From: Mycolicibacterium komanii
Lineage (GTDB): Bacteria > Actinomycetota > Actinomycetes > Mycobacteriales > Mycobacteriaceae
Assembly (NCBI RefSeq): GCF_001050035.1
Contig: NZ_CVTA01000002.1
Span: 124,001-188,000 of the forward strand
Length of the DNA stretch: 64,000 nt
Direction: 5' to 3'
Position numbers and translations under genes: made by a program
Shown: positions 27,530 through 38,739 of the stretch, piece by piece
Position numbering within the stretch: position 1 is the first letter of the stretch
Layout of the letters: each line of letters opens with the position of its first letter
The notes under the pieces: generated by a model
Databases searched by the model: none
The model's input: only the letters and a program-made list of their open reading frames with translations
Told to the model about the DNA's origin: nothing

Positions 27530-28233
27530 TCCATCCACACCAGTGAGGCCAGGCGCCCGGTCGGGGCGTCGCGGCGGTGGCTGAACAGGTTGCGGTCCTC
27601 GACCGTGCACCGGGGGTCGACGTCGATGGCGGTGACACCCAAAGTCGTTAGCTGCCTGTGGATTCCGGCCCGTAAGTCCAGGGCGGGCGTGTTCTTCGCG
27701 CTCGTCGTGCGGCTGCCGGGCAGCGCGGCCTCGACCTCCGCGGCCATGGTTTCGGGGACCTCGTAGTTGCGCCCGCTCACCGCGGGCCCGAGCAGCGCCG
27801 AGATGTCCTCGGGGTGCGCGCCGAGCGACAACATCGCCTCCACCGTGCGGGCGACGACGCCGTTCTGTGCACCCACGCGTCCGGCGTGCACCGCGGCCAC
27901 CACCCCGGCGCGCGCGTCGCCCATTAAAACGGGAACGCAATCGGCGGTAACCACGGCCAAAGCCAATCGCGGTGTGGCGGTGACCAATGCGTCAGTTTTG
28001 TCGACGGGTCGGTCGGTGGCCTCGTCGACCACGACGACGTGATCGCTGTGGACCTGATTCATCCACACGATTCCGTCGTCGCCCAGACCGATGGCGGCGC
28101 TGAGCCGTTTGCGGTTGGCGGCCACCGCCGCCGGATCGTCGCCGACGTGATCGCCGAGATTGAAGGTGTCGAACGGCGGCGCGGAGACGCCGCCGGCCCG
28201 TGTCGTTGTCACGCGCCGTATGCGAACCGTCAC
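27526..28233 (-). CDS. pgeF: Peptidoglycan editing factor PgeF (YfiH, laccase-domain)
   Basis: About 235 residues. Known homologs are copper/zinc enzymes removing misincorporated L-Ser from muropeptides, or purine nucleoside phosphorylases. Metal-site motifs: MNQVHSD, VVTADCVPVL and AAVHAGRVGAQNGV, with the conserved His-Cys-His set. Start taken as GTG 28233, 19 nt after the ftsZ stop; an upstream in-frame start at 28293 would overlap ftsZ by about 40 nt and is less likely. Coupled to yggS by GTGA. Confidence 0.92.
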   Translation of the reverse strand: MTVRIRRVTTTRAGGVSAPPFDTFNLGDHVGDDPAAVAANRKRLSAAIGLGDDGIVWMNQVHSDHVVVVDEATDRPVDKTDALVTATPRLALAVVTADCVPVLMGDARAGVVAAVHAGRVGAQNGVVARTVEAMLSLGAHPEDISALLGPAVSGRNYEVPETMAAEVEAALPGSRTTSAKNTPALDLRAGIHRQLTTLGVTAIDVDPRCTVEDRNLFSHRRDAPTGRLASLVWME

Positions 28234-28252
28234 GGTCGCCAGTATTGCCGGA

Positions 28253-29392
28253 TCAGTGGCGCATGAACGGCGGCACGTCGACGTCGTCGTCATCGTCCCC
28301 GCCGATACTGACCGTCGCGCCGTTGGTGTGCACCGGCACGCTCGCCGGATCCGCGGGCTCGAACAGCGATGTGCTCACCTTGCCGGCCTTGCCCGGGGTG
28401 ACGCCCTGCCCCTCGGCGGGGCTCACGACCGGTTTGCGTCCGGGACCGGCGGAGTCGAAGCCCGCCGCGATCACCGTCACCCGCACCTCGTCGCCGAGCG
28501 AGTCGTCGATGACCGTGCCGAAGATGATGTTGGCTTCCGGATGCGCGGCGTCCTGCACCAACGATGCGGCCTCGTTGATCTCGAACAGTCCCAGGTCGCT
28601 GCCGCCGGCGACCGAGAGCAGCACACCTTGCGCGCCCTCCATCGAGGCTTCCAGCAGGGGCGAGTTGATCGCGATCTCGGCGGCCTTGAGGGCGCGGCCG
28701 TCGCCGCGCGCCGAACCGATGCCCATCAGCGCCGTGCCCGCCCCGCTCATCACGCCCTTGACGTCGGCGAAGTCGACGTTGATCAGGCCCGGCGTCGTGA
28801 TCAGGTCGGTGATGCCCTGCACGCCGTTGAGCAACACCTCGTCGGCGCTGCGGAACGCGTCCATCAGCGACACCGCGGCGTCGCCCATCTGCAGCAGCCG
28901 ATCATTGGGGATGACGATCAGGGTGTCGCAGCTCTCGCGCAGTGCCTGAATGCCGTTCTCCGCCTGGTTGCTTCGCCGCTTGCCCTCGAAGGAGAACGGC
29001 CGCGTCACCACGCCGACGGTCAGCGCACCCAGCTTGCGCGCGATCGAGGCCACCACCGGCGCCCCACCCGTGCCGGTGCCACCACCCTCGCCCGCCGTCA
29101 CGAACACCATGTCGGCGCCGCGCAGCAGTTCCTCGATGTCGTCCTTGGCGTCCTCGGCGGCCTTGCGCCCCACCTCGGGGTCGGCGCCGGCGCCGAGCCC
29201 ACGCGTGGAGTCGCGACCGACGTCGAGCTTGACGTCGGCGTCGCTCATCAACAACGCCTGCGCGTCGGTGTTGATGGCGATGAACTCCACACCCTTGAGG
29301 CCCTGCTCGATCATCCGGTTGACGGCGTTGACGCCGCCGCCACCGATGCCGACCACCTTGATGACGGCGAGGTAGTTGTGTGGGGGGGTCAT
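28253..29392 (-). CDS. ftsZ: Cell division GTPase FtsZ
   Basis: Tubulin-like GTPase forming the Z ring, 379 residues. Features: [13 protein letters not shown] near residue 15, tubulin signature GGGTGTG at 103-109, T7-loop region ([15 protein letters not shown]), and an acidic C-terminal tail [14 protein letters not shown]. In M. tuberculosis this Asp stretch binds FtsW, and the FtsW tail here is very basic. ATG at 29392 has a strong GGAGGAAGG site. The 197-nt gap upstream carries promoter-like boxes, so ftsZ can be expressed apart from the upstream mur genes. Confidence 0.99.
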   Translation of the reverse strand: MTPPHNYLAVIKVVGIGGGGVNAVNRMIEQGLKGVEFIAINTDAQALLMSDADVKLDVGRDSTRGLGAGADPEVGRKAAEDAKDDIEELLRGADMVFVTAGEGGGTGTGGAPVVASIARKLGALTVGVVTRPFSFEGKRRSNQAENGIQALRESCDTLIVIPNDRLLQMGDAAVSLMDAFRSADEVLLNGVQGITDLITTPGLINVDFADVKGVMSGAGTALMGIGSARGDGRALKAAEIAINSPLLEASMEGAQGVLLSVAGGSDLGLFEINEAASLVQDAAHPEANIIFGTVIDDSLGDEVRVTVIAAGFDSAGPGRKPVVSPAEGQGVTPGKAGKVSTSLFEPADPASVPVHTNGATVSIGGDDDDDVDVPPFMRH

Positions 29393-29462
29393 TGCGATCC
29401 CTTCCTCCCAGGTTGTCCGACGACACGCCGAGTCTTGGCAAACCCTAAACCTCAACCAGAGG

Positions 29463-29492
29463 GTTATAGTTATGTCAAGTTGTTCCGCGCAA
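29463..29492 (-). promoter_or_regulatory. Probable ftsZ promoter region
   Basis: On the minus strand TTGCGC (29487-29492) and TATAAC (29463-29468) are 18 nt apart, a good -35/-10 pair about 70 nt upstream of ftsZ. A perfect TTGACA (29473-29478) lies between them and could be the -35 of a second start site. The patch is AT-rich compared with its surroundings. Sequence inference only. Confidence 0.5.
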
Positions 29493-29589
29493 CCAGAACG
29501 GTAGGGCGAGGTCCCGACCTAGCGATGCAGGCGCGCCGACACGCGCGACAAATTTTTCGTGCAACGTCCAGGGCGAAACGAGTGGCAGG

Positions 29590-30534
29590 TCACTTCACGG
29601 TCGGCAGGTCGGGGCTGGACACGTCGTAGGTCTTACCCGGCTGGGTGAGCAGGGCCCCGAGCTTGAGCGCCTTCTCCTCGGTCCGGTCGGTGGTCCCCCA
29701 CACCACCTGTCGACCGTCGGAGAGCTGCAGGGTGATCGCCGCGACCGAGGGCGCCGCGATGCGCGCGACCTGCTCGGCGACCTCCGGGCGCAACGACGTC
29801 ATCACCTGCAGCGCCGCCTTGGTCGGCTCGTCGTTGGGGCCGGGATTGTCGGTGTCGATGTACGGCACACCCGGCGGCGGCACCCCGACGGCGAAGTCGA
29901 CGCCGTCACGGTCGAACAGATGCGGTCCGTCGGGATAGTCCTTGACCACCACCGGCACCCGCTCGACGACGGTGATCCGCAGTGTCGACGGATACTGACG
30001 CTGGACGCGCGCGCTGGCGATCCGCCGGATCGCGGCCACCCGTTCGGCGACGCCGTCGGTGTTCACCTGCAACAGCGGCGTTCCCGGCGCGACGGCGGCG
30101 GCCGCGACGATCTCCTCCTGCGTCACCGCGCCCACCCCGGTGACGACGGTGTTGCGCACCGCCATCACCGGCGTGAAGTACAGCAGTAGCCCGAGCCCGA
30201 CGACGATGACGCTGATCAGGGCCGACCACATCAGCACCTTGAGGCCGCGCACCGTTCCGCGCCGCAGTTTTCTGCCGTCTCCCGCGGGCTTGCCCATCAC
30301 CCGCCGCTTGGCTTCCCTGCGCGCCTGCTCGATCGCCATGGCACGGGCCTGGGCGGCGCGACGCTCCTCGCGCTCCCTGCGCGCCCGGCGTCGCGGCCCC
30401 TCGAAATCCGGTGCGGCAGTGGGTATCTCGGCGTCCTGCGGCGTCTCCTCGGCCTGCGGTGTCTCCTCGGTCGGCGGAGGCTGCTCCCCCGGCTCGGGCT
30501 CCTCGGCCGGGTTGGGGTCGATCGGACCGGTCAT
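29590..30534 (-). CDS. ftsQ: Cell division protein FtsQ
   Basis: Bitopic divisome protein, 314 residues. Long cytosolic N-terminus: acidic/Pro-rich (residues 1-45), then Arg-rich (48-95); one membrane helix at 101-120; POTRA domain (about 125-195) and beta domain outside. It bridges FtsZ-side factors to FtsW/PbpB. The unusually long charged cytosolic tail is typical of mycobacteria. ATG at 30534 overlaps the murC stop (ATGA). Confidence 0.96.
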   Translation of the reverse strand: MTGPIDPNPAEEPEPGEQPPPTEETPQAEETPQDAEIPTAAPDFEGPRRRARREREERRAAQARAMAIEQARREAKRRVMGKPAGDGRKLRRGTVRGLKVLMWSALISVIVVGLGLLLYFTPVMAVRNTVVTGVGAVTQEEIVAAAAVAPGTPLLQVNTDGVAERVAAIRRIASARVQRQYPSTLRITVVERVPVVVKDYPDGPHLFDRDGVDFAVGVPPPGVPYIDTDNPGPNDEPTKAALQVMTSLRPEVAEQVARIAAPSVAAITLQLSDGRQVVWGTTDRTEEKALKLGALLTQPGKTYDVSSPDLPTVK

Positions 30535-31976
30535 CGTGACCCCGGTGTGCTCCGGTTGGCCTTGATACGCAACGCGGTGAGGATCTCCGGGCCGAGCATC
30601 GTGACATCACCCGCACCCATCGTCACCACGACGTCACCCGGCGCGGCGGCGTCGGCCACCCGCGCCGCCACCGCGGAGAAGTCGGGCACATACGTTCCGG
30701 GCACGCCGATGTGCTCGACGATGCTGGCGCCGCTGACGCCCGCGATCGGCTGTTCCCGGGCGGCGTAGACATCGAGCACGAACACCTCGTCGGCGCCGTC
30801 GAGAGCCTGGCCGAACTCGCGAGCGAATGTCTGTGTGCGCGAATACAAGTGGGGTTGAAAGACCACGATCGACCGGCCGCCGGCCTGTTCGGTGACGGTG
30901 CGCAGCGCGCTCAGCGTGGCCCGCACCTCGGTCGGATGGTGCGCGTAGTCGTCGAAGACCCGCACGCCGTTGGCCTCGCCGACCAGCTCGAAGCGACGGC
31001 GCACGCCCTCGAAGCCCGCCAGCCCGTCGAGCACGGCGTCGACCGGCGCACCCGCCTCGATCGCGGCCAGCACGGCCCCGATCGCGTTGAGCGCCATGTG
31101 TCGCCCGGGTACCGCCAGGCGCATCACCCGTGGGTGCCGCTCGTCGGCGAATTGGATGTGCGCCACCGCGCCGGTGTCGTGCTGCTCCCAGCTCAACAGG
31201 GTGCCCTGCAGCGGGAGGCTCGGGTCGCTGCCGTAGCGCAGGACGCGGATACCCAGCTCGGCGGTGCGCTCGGCGAGTGCCGCGGCGCCGGGGTCGTCCG
31301 TGCAGACCACCAGCGCGCCACCGGGTTTGAGCCGTTCGACGAAATCGTCGAACACCGCGCCGTAGGCCTCGGCGCTGCCGAAGAAGTCGAGATGGTCGGC
31401 CTCGATGTTCGTCACCACCGCGACGTCGGGGTGGTACTCCAGCAGCGAGCCGTCGCTCTCGTCGGCCTCGGCCACGAAGCAGTCGCCGCTGCCGTTGTGC
31501 GCGTTGGTGCCCGCCTCCCCGAGATCGCCGCCCACCGCGAACGACGGGTCGAAACCGCTGTGCTGCAACGCCACGATCAACATCGAGGTGGTCGTGGTCT
31601 TGCCGTGCGTGCCGGTCACCATCAGCGTGGTGTGGCCGGCCATCAGCTTGGCCAGGACCACCGGCCGCAGGATCACCGGGATACCGCGACGACGCGCCTC
31701 CACCAATTCGGGGTTCGTCTTGGGGATGGCGGCGTGGGTGGTGACGACCGCGGTCGGCCCGCCAGGCAGCAGATCCAGCGACGAGGCGTCGTGGCCGATC
31801 CGGATGGCGGCGCCGCGGGCCCGCAACGCGGCCACTGCCCGCGACTCCTTGGCATCCGAACCCGATACCAGCCCGCCACGGTCCAGCAGGATGCGCGCGA
31901 TGCCCGACATGCCGGCACCGCCGATGCCGACCATGTGCACCCGCTGCAACTCTTCCGGTAACGACTTCGGTTTCAC
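30531..31976 (-). CDS. murC: UDP-N-acetylmuramate--L-alanine ligase MurC
   Basis: Adds L-Ala to UDP-MurNAc with ATP, the first peptide step of wall precursor synthesis. 481 residues with N-terminal UDP-binding motif [15 protein letters not shown] loop TGTHGKTTT (122-129), [21 protein letters not shown] and the C-terminal [10 protein letters not shown]. Start GTG at 31976 overlaps the murG stop and its own stop overlaps ftsQ, so three genes are coupled. Confidence 0.98.
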   Translation of the reverse strand: MKPKSLPEELQRVHMVGIGGAGMSGIARILLDRGGLVSGSDAKESRAVAALRARGAAIRIGHDASSLDLLPGGPTAVVTTHAAIPKTNPELVEARRRGIPVILRPVVLAKLMAGHTTLMVTGTHGKTTTTSMLIVALQHSGFDPSFAVGGDLGEAGTNAHNGSGDCFVAEADESDGSLLEYHPDVAVVTNIEADHLDFFGSAEAYGAVFDDFVERLKPGGALVVCTDDPGAAALAERTAELGIRVLRYGSDPSLPLQGTLLSWEQHDTGAVAHIQFADERHPRVMRLAVPGRHMALNAIGAVLAAIEAGAPVDAVLDGLAGFEGVRRRFELVGEANGVRVFDDYAHHPTEVRATLSALRTVTEQAGGRSIVVFQPHLYSRTQTFAREFGQALDGADEVFVLDVYAAREQPIAGVSGASIVEHIGVPGTYVPDFSAVAARVADAAAPGDVVVTMGAGDVTMLGPEILTALRIKANRSTPGSR

Positions 31977-33139
31977 CGCAGGCTCTTTCGGCTCTCGGTG
32001 CGCGCGACTTCCAACGCGATCTCGGCGACCCGTCTGGCCGCGTCGCGGTGCCCGGCCAGCGCGGCGGCCGCCGTCATGGTCTGCAACCGGCCGGTGTCGG
32101 TGAGCAGGTCGACGACGGTTTCGGCGACGAAGGCCGGCGACAGGTCGGCGTCGTCGACCATCAGCGCGCCCCCGGCGTTGACCACCGGCAGCGCGTTGAG
32201 TCGTTGTTCGCCGTTGCCGATCGGCAGCGGGACGTACACCGCGGGCAACCCGACCGCGGTCAGTTCGGCGACCGTCATCGCCCCGGAACGGCAGATCGCC
32301 ACGTCGGCGGCGGCGTAGGCGAGGTCCATCCGGTTCAGGTACGGGACGGGCACATACGGCGGGTCGCCGTCGGCCGGCTCGCGCAGCTCGAGGGTGTTCT
32401 TCGGACCGTGTGCGTGCAGCACCGAGATACCGGCCGCGGCAAGATCTTTGGCGGCCCCCGACACCGCGCGGTTCAGCGACTGCGCGCCCTGCGAACCGCC
32501 GAACACCAAGAGCACGCGGGCGTCGGGCGCGAACCCGAAGTGGGCACGGGCCTCGTCGCGCAGGGCCATGCGGTCCAGCGAGGTGATCGCCGCGCGCACC
32601 GGCACGCCGACCACCTCGGCCGGCCTGCCGAGTCCTGGGTCGGCGACGGCGGAGAGCACGCGGCGCGCCGAGCGGGCGCCGACCCGGTTGGCCCAGCCCG
32701 CGCTCGCGTTCGCCTCGTGCACCACCACCGGCACCCGCCGGCTGCGGTGCACACTGCGCGCGGCCAGGTAGGCGGGCAGCGCGACGTAGCCGCCGAAGCC
32801 GATCACCACGTCGGCCCCGACCTCGTCGAGCACCGCCCGGGTCTGCCGCACCGCCCGCCGCACCCGCAGGGGCAGGCGCAGCAGGTCGCCGGAGAGTTTT
32901 CTCGGCAGCGGTACCGGCGTGATCAGCTCGAGGTGGTATCCGCGTTCGGGCACCAGCCGGGTCTCCAGCCCGCGCTCGGTGCCGAGCGCGGTGATCCGCA
33001 CGTCAGGAACCAGTTCGGCCAGCGCGTCGGCCACCGCCATCGCCGGTTCGACGTGTCCCGCGGTGCCGCCGCCCGCGAGGACCACGGAGACTCCCCGGTC
33101 GTCCCCCGGACGCCGAGGGACGGAACCCGTGTCGTTCAC
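31973..33139 (-). CDS. murG: Lipid II synthase MurG (GlcNAc transferase)
   Basis: Peripheral membrane GT28 enzyme that transfers GlcNAc from UDP-GlcNAc to lipid I, giving lipid II. 388 residues: [15 protein letters not shown] near residue 20, [38 protein letters not shown] and a [13 protein letters not shown] nucleotide loop. An extra 17-residue polar N-terminus precedes the first strand. Coupled by 4-bp overlaps to ftsW before and murC after. Confidence 0.98.
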   Translation of the reverse strand: MNDTGSVPRRPGDDRGVSVVLAGGGTAGHVEPAMAVADALAELVPDVRITALGTERGLETRLVPERGYHLELITPVPLPRKLSGDLLRLPLRVRRAVRQTRAVLDEVGADVVIGFGGYVALPAYLAARSVHRSRRVPVVVHEANASAGWANRVGARSARRVLSAVADPGLGRPAEVVGVPVRAAITSLDRMALRDEARAHFGFAPDARVLLVFGGSQGAQSLNRAVSGAAKDLAAAGISVLHAHGPKNTLELREPADGDPPYVPVPYLNRMDLAYAAADVAICRSGAMTVAELTAVGLPAVYVPLPIGNGEQRLNALPVVNAGGALMVDDADLSPAFVAETVVDLLTDTGRLQTMTAAAALAGHRDAARRVAEIALEVARTESRKSLR

Positions 33140-34650
33140 CCGTAACGCTGACCTTCCAGTGCACGCCGGCGGCTTTGCTCCGCACGGCCGCCTCCATGAT
33201 GCCTTGCCGCCCGGGCGGGCTTACCGGCCGTCTGGCGTTTGCGTGCGGGCTTGGGCGCCTGTTTCGCCGCCGGCTTGGGGGCCCGGGTGCGCTTGGCCTT
33301 GTCGGGTTTGCCCGAGCGGTCCGCGCCGCGCTTGCCGAGCCGCTCGCGCACGGCCTCGATGCGCGGCGGCACATACGGCGCCGGCAGCGGCAGCCGCAGC
33401 AGGCTGTTGACCCTGTCCTCGCGCCCGGCCCGCAGCGCGGCGACCGCCTCCGGTTCGTGCCGCGCCGCGCTCGCCATGATGCCGATCATCAGAAGCGTTG
33501 TCGCCGTTGAGGTTCCACCGGCGGAGATGAGCGGCAGCTGCAGCCCGGTCACGGGCAGCAGGCCGACCACGTAGCCGACGTTGATGAACACCTGGCCCAT
33601 GATCCACAGCGTCGCGGTGGCGGTGAGCAGGCGCAGGAACGGATCGGCCGAACGCCGGGCGATCCGCATGCCGGTGTAGGCGAACAAACCGAACAGGCAC
33701 AGTAGACCGCCTGCGCCGATGAAGCCGAGTTCCTCGCCGATGATCGCGAAGATGAAATCGTTGTGCGCGTTGGGCAGGTAGTTCCACTTGGCGGCGCCCT
33801 GGCCGAGACCGTCGCCGAACACGCCGCCGTTGGCCAGCGCGAACCGGGCCTGACGGGCCTGATAGCCCGACCCCTGCGCATCGGCGCCCGGGTTCAGCCA
33901 CGACTGCACGCGCGCGGACCGGTAACCCTCGGCCATCGCCAGCACCGCGGCCGACACCACGACCATGAACAGCGAGGACACGAACACCCGCAGCGGCAGG
34001 CCCGCGTACCACAGCAGGCCCAGCAGGATGATGCCCAGCGATACGGTCTGCCCCAGGTCGGGCTGGGCGACGATGAGCGCCAGGGCGACGAACGCCGCGG
34101 GCACCAGCGGGATCAGCATCTCGCGCAGCGTGGCCTGCTCCATGCGGCGCGCGGCCAGCAGATGCGCGCCCCAGATGGCGAAGGCGATCTTGGCCAGCTC
34201 GGAGGGCTGCATCGAGAACCCGGCGACTACGAACCAGCCGCGGGACCCGTTGGACACGGTGCCGATTCCCGGGATCAGCACCAGGATCAGCAGCACGATG
34301 GTCAATGCGAAGCTGGAGAACGCCATGCGCCGCATCAGCTGCACCGGGGTCCGCATCGCGATGTAGAACCCGAACAGGCCGATGACCGTCCACAGCACCT
34401 GCTTGCCGAACACGGCCCACGGGGAGCCGTCCTGGTCGTAGGAGTACACCCCCGACGCCGACAGCACCATCGTCAGGCCCAGCGTCGTCAGGAGCGCCGC
34501 CACCGCGATGATCAGGTGGAACGACGTCATCGGGCGCCCCAGCCACGCCCCGACCCGGGTGCGAGGCCCGGCGGTCGCGGGTACCGGTTCGGCCGGTTTG
34601 TCTTCGGCGCCCGTTCTGCGAAGCCGCAGCCGGGTCAGGATGGTCGTCAT
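33136..34650 (-). CDS. ftsW: Septal peptidoglycan polymerase FtsW
   Basis: SEDS-family glycosyltransferase that works with PbpB at the septum. 504 residues: cytosolic N-terminus, ten hydrophobic helices from about residue 40 to 400, with SEDS signatures such as SNGSRGWF and QPSELAKIA, then [14 protein letters not shown] and [10 protein letters not shown]. The last 70 residues form a Lys/Arg/Ala/Pro-rich tail ([12 protein letters not shown]), complementary to the acidic FtsZ tail. Starts 6 nt after the murD stop; overlaps murG by 4 bp. Confidence 0.98.
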   Translation of the reverse strand: MTTILTRLRLRRTGAEDKPAEPVPATAGPRTRVGAWLGRPMTSFHLIIAVAALLTTLGLTMVLSASGVYSYDQDGSPWAVFGKQVLWTVIGLFGFYIAMRTPVQLMRRMAFSSFALTIVLLILVLIPGIGTVSNGSRGWFVVAGFSMQPSELAKIAFAIWGAHLLAARRMEQATLREMLIPLVPAAFVALALIVAQPDLGQTVSLGIILLGLLWYAGLPLRVFVSSLFMVVVSAAVLAMAEGYRSARVQSWLNPGADAQGSGYQARQARFALANGGVFGDGLGQGAAKWNYLPNAHNDFIFAIIGEELGFIGAGGLLCLFGLFAYTGMRIARRSADPFLRLLTATATLWIMGQVFINVGYVVGLLPVTGLQLPLISAGGTSTATTLLMIGIMASAARHEPEAVAALRAGREDRVNSLLRLPLPAPYVPPRIEAVRERLGKRGADRSGKPDKAKRTRAPKPAAKQAPKPARKRQTAGKPARAARHHGGGRAEQSRRRALEGQRYG

Positions 34651-34656
34651 CGGCGG

Positions 34657-36123
34657 CTACCGGGTCAGGGCGCGCACGGCGTCGGCGAACGCGTCGCCGC
34701 GGTGGCTGTAGCCGCTGAACTGGTCGAAGGAGGCGCCCGCCGGTGCCAGCAACACCGTGTCACCTGACCGGGCGAGGTCGTGGGCGGCACCGACCACTGC
34801 GGCCATGATCGCGTCGCCGGAGGGCTGGCCTTCGAGTCTGATCACAGTAGTAACAGCACTAACATCCGACTCATTTGTCCCTTGCACCCCAAAATCCTCC
34901 CCCGTCACAACCTCGATGACGGGGACATCCGGGGCGTGTCGCGCCAACGCCTCGGCGATCAGTGCGCGGTCCCGACCGATCAACACGGCTCCGACCAGCC
35001 GATTCGCGACCGATGCGAGGAGCACGTCGACCGATGCGCCCTTGAGCAGGCCGCCGGCCACCCACACCACGCGCGGAAAGGCGGCGATCGACGCCTGGGC
35101 GGCATGCGGGTTGGTCGCCTTCGAGTCGTCGACGTAGGTGACCCCGTCGACGGTGCTGATCAGCTCGGCGCGGTGCCTGCCCACCCGAAAGCCGGCCAGC
35201 GCGTCGGCGATCGCGGCGGGTGCCACCTCGACCGCTCGGGCCAGCGCCGCGGCGGCCAACGCGTCGAGCACGCCGACCGGACCGGCCACCGGAATCGACG
35301 CGGCGTCGGCCAGCGCCCATCCGCCCTCGGGCGGATCGCCGAACGCGTTGTCGACGAGCGTGCCACCGGCCACGCCCAGTTCGCCCGGCCCGGGCTCCCC
35401 CAGCCGGAACCCGACACGCGTCGGCGCGGCGGCGGTCTCCAGCAGGCCCGCCGCCACCGGGTCGTCGAGCCCGGCGACCGCGACGCGTCCGTTCAGCACG
35501 CGAGCCTTGGCGTGGGCGTAGGCGGCCATGGAGCCGTGCCAGTCGAGGTGGTCCTCGGCGACGTTGAGCACCACGCCCGCGTCCGGACGCAGCGACGGTG
35601 CCCAGTGCAACTGGAAGCTGGACAGTTCGACGGCCAGCAGGTCGGACGGCTCGGCGAGTACGTCGAGCACGGGGTTGCCGATGTTGCCGCACAGCACCGC
35701 GCGACGTCCCGCGGCGACGAGCATGGCGTGCAGCATTGACGTGGTCGTGGTCTTGCCGTTGGTCCCGGTGACGACCAGCCAGCGCCGCGGCGGCCCGAAC
35801 CAGCCCGCCTGGTCCAGCCGCCAGGCCAGTTCCACATCACCCCAGATCGGGACGCCCGCGGCGGCCGCCGCGGCCAGCACCGGCGTGGTCGGGGCGAACC
35901 CCGGGCTGGTGACGACGAGCGCGTAGTCGCCGATGGTGGCCTCGGCCTCGGCGGTGGTGACGACCTTCGCGGGCGTGATCAGCCGTTGCAGCGCCAGCGG
36001 GTCGTCATCGCAGATCGTCAGCCGCACGCCGGTGGGCTCCAGCACGGCGCTGACCGAGCGGCCGGTCAGGCCCGCGCCGGTCACCAGCACCCGCGCCCCG
36101 GGTAGCAGCGGCTCGACGGTCAT
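34657..36123 (-). CDS. murD: UDP-MurNAc-L-Ala--D-glutamate ligase MurD
   Basis: Adds D-Glu to UDP-MurNAc-L-Ala with ATP. About 488 residues: N-terminal [15 protein letters not shown] loop [52 protein letters not shown] and [15 protein letters not shown] 36123 was preferred; GTG 36132 would overlap mraY. One stretch near the C-terminus (34836-34910) is AT-rich and encodes a polar segment ([13 protein letters not shown]) that looks less constrained than the rest; the flanking motifs are intact, so the enzyme should work. Confidence 0.97.
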   Translation of the reverse strand: MTVEPLLPGARVLVTGAGLTGRSVSAVLEPTGVRLTICDDDPLALQRLITPAKVVTTAEAEATIGDYALVVTSPGFAPTTPVLAAAAAAGVPIWGDVELAWRLDQAGWFGPPRRWLVVTGTNGKTTTTSMLHAMLVAAGRRAVLCGNIGNPVLDVLAEPSDLLAVELSSFQLHWAPSLRPDAGVVLNVAEDHLDWHGSMAAYAHAKARVLNGRVAVAGLDDPVAAGLLETAAAPTRVGFRLGEPGPGELGVAGGTLVDNAFGDPPEGGWALADAASIPVAGPVGVLDALAAAALARAVEVAPAAIADALAGFRVGRHRAELISTVDGVTYVDDSKATNPHAAQASIAAFPRVVWVAGGLLKGASVDVLLASVANRLVGAVLIGRDRALIAEALARHAPDVPVIEVVTGEDFGVQGTNESDVSAVTTVIRLEGQPSGDAIMAAVVGAAHDLARSGDTVLLAPAGASFDQFSGYSHRGDAFADAVRALTR

Positions 36124-36124
36124 G

Positions 36125-37204
36125 TCAGGCACCGACGGTGGTCAGCCACTCGCTGTAGAACAACGCGACGCCGAGGCCGCACGCGATCGCGGTGAGCAAC
36201 CAGAACCGGATGATCACCGTTGTCTCGGCCCACCCCACCAGCTCGAAGTGGTGGTGGAACGGCGCCATCCGGAACACCCTGCGGCCGGTGGTCCGGAACG
36301 CGAGGATCTGCACGACGACCGAGACCACCTCGGCGACGAACAGGGCGCCGAGCACGACGGCCAGCATCTCGGTGCGGCTGGCCACCGAGAGCCCGGCGAT
36401 GATGCCGCCGAGGGCCAGGGAGCCGGTATCGCCCATGAAGATCTTGGCCGGCGCGGCGTTCCACCACAGGAAGCCGATGCAGGCGCCCGCGGTGGCCGCG
36501 GCGATGATCGCGAGATCGAGTGGGTCGCGCACGTTGTAGCAGCCCAGGCCCGGGCTGGTGGCGCAGGCGTTGCGGAACTGCCAGAACGTGATCAGCACGT
36601 AGGCCGCGCACACCATCGCCATCGCGCCGGCGGCCAGGCCGTCCAGCCCGTCGGTGAAGTTCACCGCGTTCGACCAGGCGCTGACGACCACGATGCAGAA
36701 CAGCACGAACAGCACGGGCGGCAGTGTGACCGTGGCGATCTCGCGCACATAGGACAGTTCGGCGCTGCCGGGCGTCAACCCGTCGGCATTGCGGAACTGC
36801 AGGGCGAGCACGCCGAAGATCACCGCGGCGGCCAGGATGCCGACGGTCTTGGCGGTCTTGTTCAACCCGAGGTTGCGCGAGCGCCGGATCTTGATCAGGT
36901 CGTCGACGAACCCGACGATGCCGAGGGCGCTGGCCAGGAACAGCACCAGCAGGCCGGACGCCGACGGTCCCCGGCCGTCGATCACCACGCCGACGAGGTG
37001 GGTGCCCAGGTAGCTGGCCCAGATGCCGGCGACGATCGCCACCCCGCCCATCGACGGCGTGCCGCGTTTCTTGGCGTGGGTGGGCGGCCCGTCCTCGCGG
37101 ATCTCGTGGCCGAAGCCCTGCCGGGTGAACAGCCGGATCAGCACCGGAGTGAGCAGGATCGAGACCGTCAGCGCGATGCCGACGGCGATGAGGATCTGCC
37201 TCAT
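36125..37204 (-). CDS. mraY: Phospho-MurNAc-pentapeptide transferase MraY (MurX)
   Basis: Integral membrane enzyme that joins UDP-MurNAc-pentapeptide to undecaprenyl phosphate to make lipid I. 359 residues, about ten membrane helices. Signatures: [12 protein letters not shown] near residue 45, FVDDLIKI with catalytic Asp residues, [22 protein letters not shown] and the periplasm/cytosol loop [11 protein letters not shown] at 37204 overlaps the murF stop by 4 bp. Target of several nucleoside antibiotics in this family. Confidence 0.98.
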   Translation of the reverse strand: MRQILIAVGIALTVSILLTPVLIRLFTRQGFGHEIREDGPPTHAKKRGTPSMGGVAIVAGIWASYLGTHLVGVVIDGRGPSASGLLVLFLASALGIVGFVDDLIKIRRSRNLGLNKTAKTVGILAAAVIFGVLALQFRNADGLTPGSAELSYVREIATVTLPPVLFVLFCIVVVSAWSNAVNFTDGLDGLAAGAMAMVCAAYVLITFWQFRNACATSPGLGCYNVRDPLDLAIIAAATAGACIGFLWWNAAPAKIFMGDTGSLALGGIIAGLSVASRTEMLAVVLGALFVAEVVSVVVQILAFRTTGRRVFRMAPFHHHFELVGWAETTVIIRFWLLTAIACGLGVALFYSEWLTTVGA

Positions 37205-38739
37205 GCGTGCGGGTCCCGGGTTCCGGCGGATCCGGTATCGAGCAGGGCGTCGGCCAGCGCGCCGAGGCCGGCCGCGTTCGAGGCCTTCACCAGCACCACG
37301 TCGGACGGCTGCAGTTCGGCGCGCAGGAGGTCCAGCGCCTCGTCGGCGTCGGCGACCATGGTGACCTCAGCCCCCCACGATCCCTCCATCACCGCGCCGT
37401 GGTGCATGGCGCTCATAGTCCTCCCGGTTCCGACGACGATGAGTCGTGACACATCTAAGCGCACGGCCAGTCGGCCGATGCGGTCATGCTCGGATATCGC
37501 GTCGTCTCCGAGTTCGGCCATCTCGCCGAGCACCGCCCAGCTACGGCGGCCTCCACCTCCCCTGCGCTCCGCGCGTGGGCCCACGCGCGCCATCCACGCC
37601 AGCGCCTTGAGGCCCGCGCTCATCGAGTCCGGGTTGGCGTTGTAGGCGTCGTTGATGACGGTGACGCCGTCGCTGCGGGTGACGACCTGCATGCGGTGTT
37701 TGGACACCGGACCGGCGGTGGCCAACGCATCGGCCACCTGCTCGAGCGATGCGCCGCACTCCAGCGCGGCGGCCGACGCACACAACGCGTTGGACACCTG
37801 ATGGTCGCCGTGCACGGCCAGCGTGACCTCGACCCGGTCCTCACCGGCGTGCAGGGTGAACCGCGGCCTGGCCAGCTCGTCGAGCGTGACCGCCTCGGCC
37901 CACACGTCGACGTCCCGGCCGCCCGGCTCCCGCGACACTCGAACGATGCGCGCGGCGGTCTTTGCGGCCATCGCCGCCACCGCGCTGTCATCGACGTTGA
38001 GGATCACCGCGCCGTCAGCCGGAACTGCTTGCGGCAGTTCGGATTTCGTTTCTGCGATGGCCTCGCGTGAGCCGAATTCGCCGAGGTGCGCGGTGCCGAC
38101 GTTCAGCACCACCGCGATCGACGGCGGGGCGATCGCGGCCAGCGCGGCGATGTTGCCGCGATGGCGAGCCGACATCTCCAACACCAGGAAGTCGGTGGAC
38201 CGCGTCGCGCGCAGCACCGTCCACGGGTGGCCGAGCTCGTTGTTGAACGATCCCGGCGGCGCGATCACCTCACCGAGCGGGGCCAGCAGCGCGGCCACCA
38301 GATCCTTGGTGGAGGTCTTGCCCGAGGATCCGGTGATACCGATGATTTTCAGCCCGCCCGCGACGAGCTCCGCAGCGACCGCGCCGGCCAGCTTCGCCAA
38401 CGCCGCGAGCACGGCCGCGCCGGAGCCGTCGACGTCGTGCTCGAGCACGCCCGCCGCGCGGTCGGAGGTCTGCGGCGTCGGATCGACGACGATCGCGGGC
38501 ACGCCGACCGGCCGCGCGGCCAGCACCGCCGCCGCCCCGGCCTGCACCGCCGTCGCGGCGAAGTCGTGTCCATCGGAGCGGGCTCCCGGTAGGGCGAGGA
38601 AGAGGCCTCCGGGGGTGACGGCCCGCGAGTCGAACTCGACGGTGCCGGTGACCCTGACGGTCGCGGCGTCGGCCTCGGAGATGTCGGTGAGCCGCCCGCC
38701 GACGATCTCGGCGATCTGGGCGAGCGTGAAGTCGATCAT
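37201..38739 (-). CDS. murF: UDP-MurNAc-tripeptide--D-Ala-D-Ala ligase MurF
   Basis: Adds D-Ala-D-Ala to complete UDP-MurNAc-pentapeptide. About 512 residues: [22 protein letters not shown] loop [39 protein letters not shown], and [16 protein letters not shown] 38739 overlaps the murE stop (ATGA). A loop before [12 protein letters not shown] carries an extra Arg/Gly-rich stretch ([13 protein letters not shown]) coinciding with a 20-bp palindrome in the DNA; the catalytic residues are intact. Confidence 0.97.
   Translation of the reverse strand: MIDFTLAQIAEIVGGRLTDISEADAATVRVTGTVEFDSRAVTPGGLFLALPGARSDGHDFAATAVQAGAAAVLAARPVGVPAIVVDPTPQTSDRAAGVLEHDVDGSGAAVLAALAKLAGAVAAELVAGGLKIIGITGSSGKTSTKDLVAALLAPLGEVIAPPGSFNNELGHPWTVLRATRSTDFLVLEMSARHRGNIAALAAIAPPSIAVVLNVGTAHLGEFGSREAIAETKSELPQAVPADGAVILNVDDSAVAAMAAKTAARIVRVSREPGGRDVDVWAEAVTLDELARPRFTLHAGEDRVEVTLAVHGDHQVSNALCASAAALECGASLEQVADALATAGPVSKHRMQVVTRSDGVTVINDAYNANPDSMSAGLKALAWMARVGPRAERRGGGGRRSWAVLGEMAELGDDAISEHDRIGRLAVRLDVSRLIVVGTGRTMSAMHHGAVMEGSWGAEVTMVADADEALDLLRAELQPSDVVLVKASNAAGLGALADALLDTGSAGTRDPHA

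Noticed and set aside
27530..27940. N-terminal extension of the yggS frame
   Set aside because: It is the second frame of pgeF; Arg-rich and unlike the YggS family. The GTG 27529 overlap is the normal coupled start.
28160..29629. Plus-strand frame opposite ftsZ
   Set aside because: Antisense shadow of a certain gene with His/Arg-rich translation.
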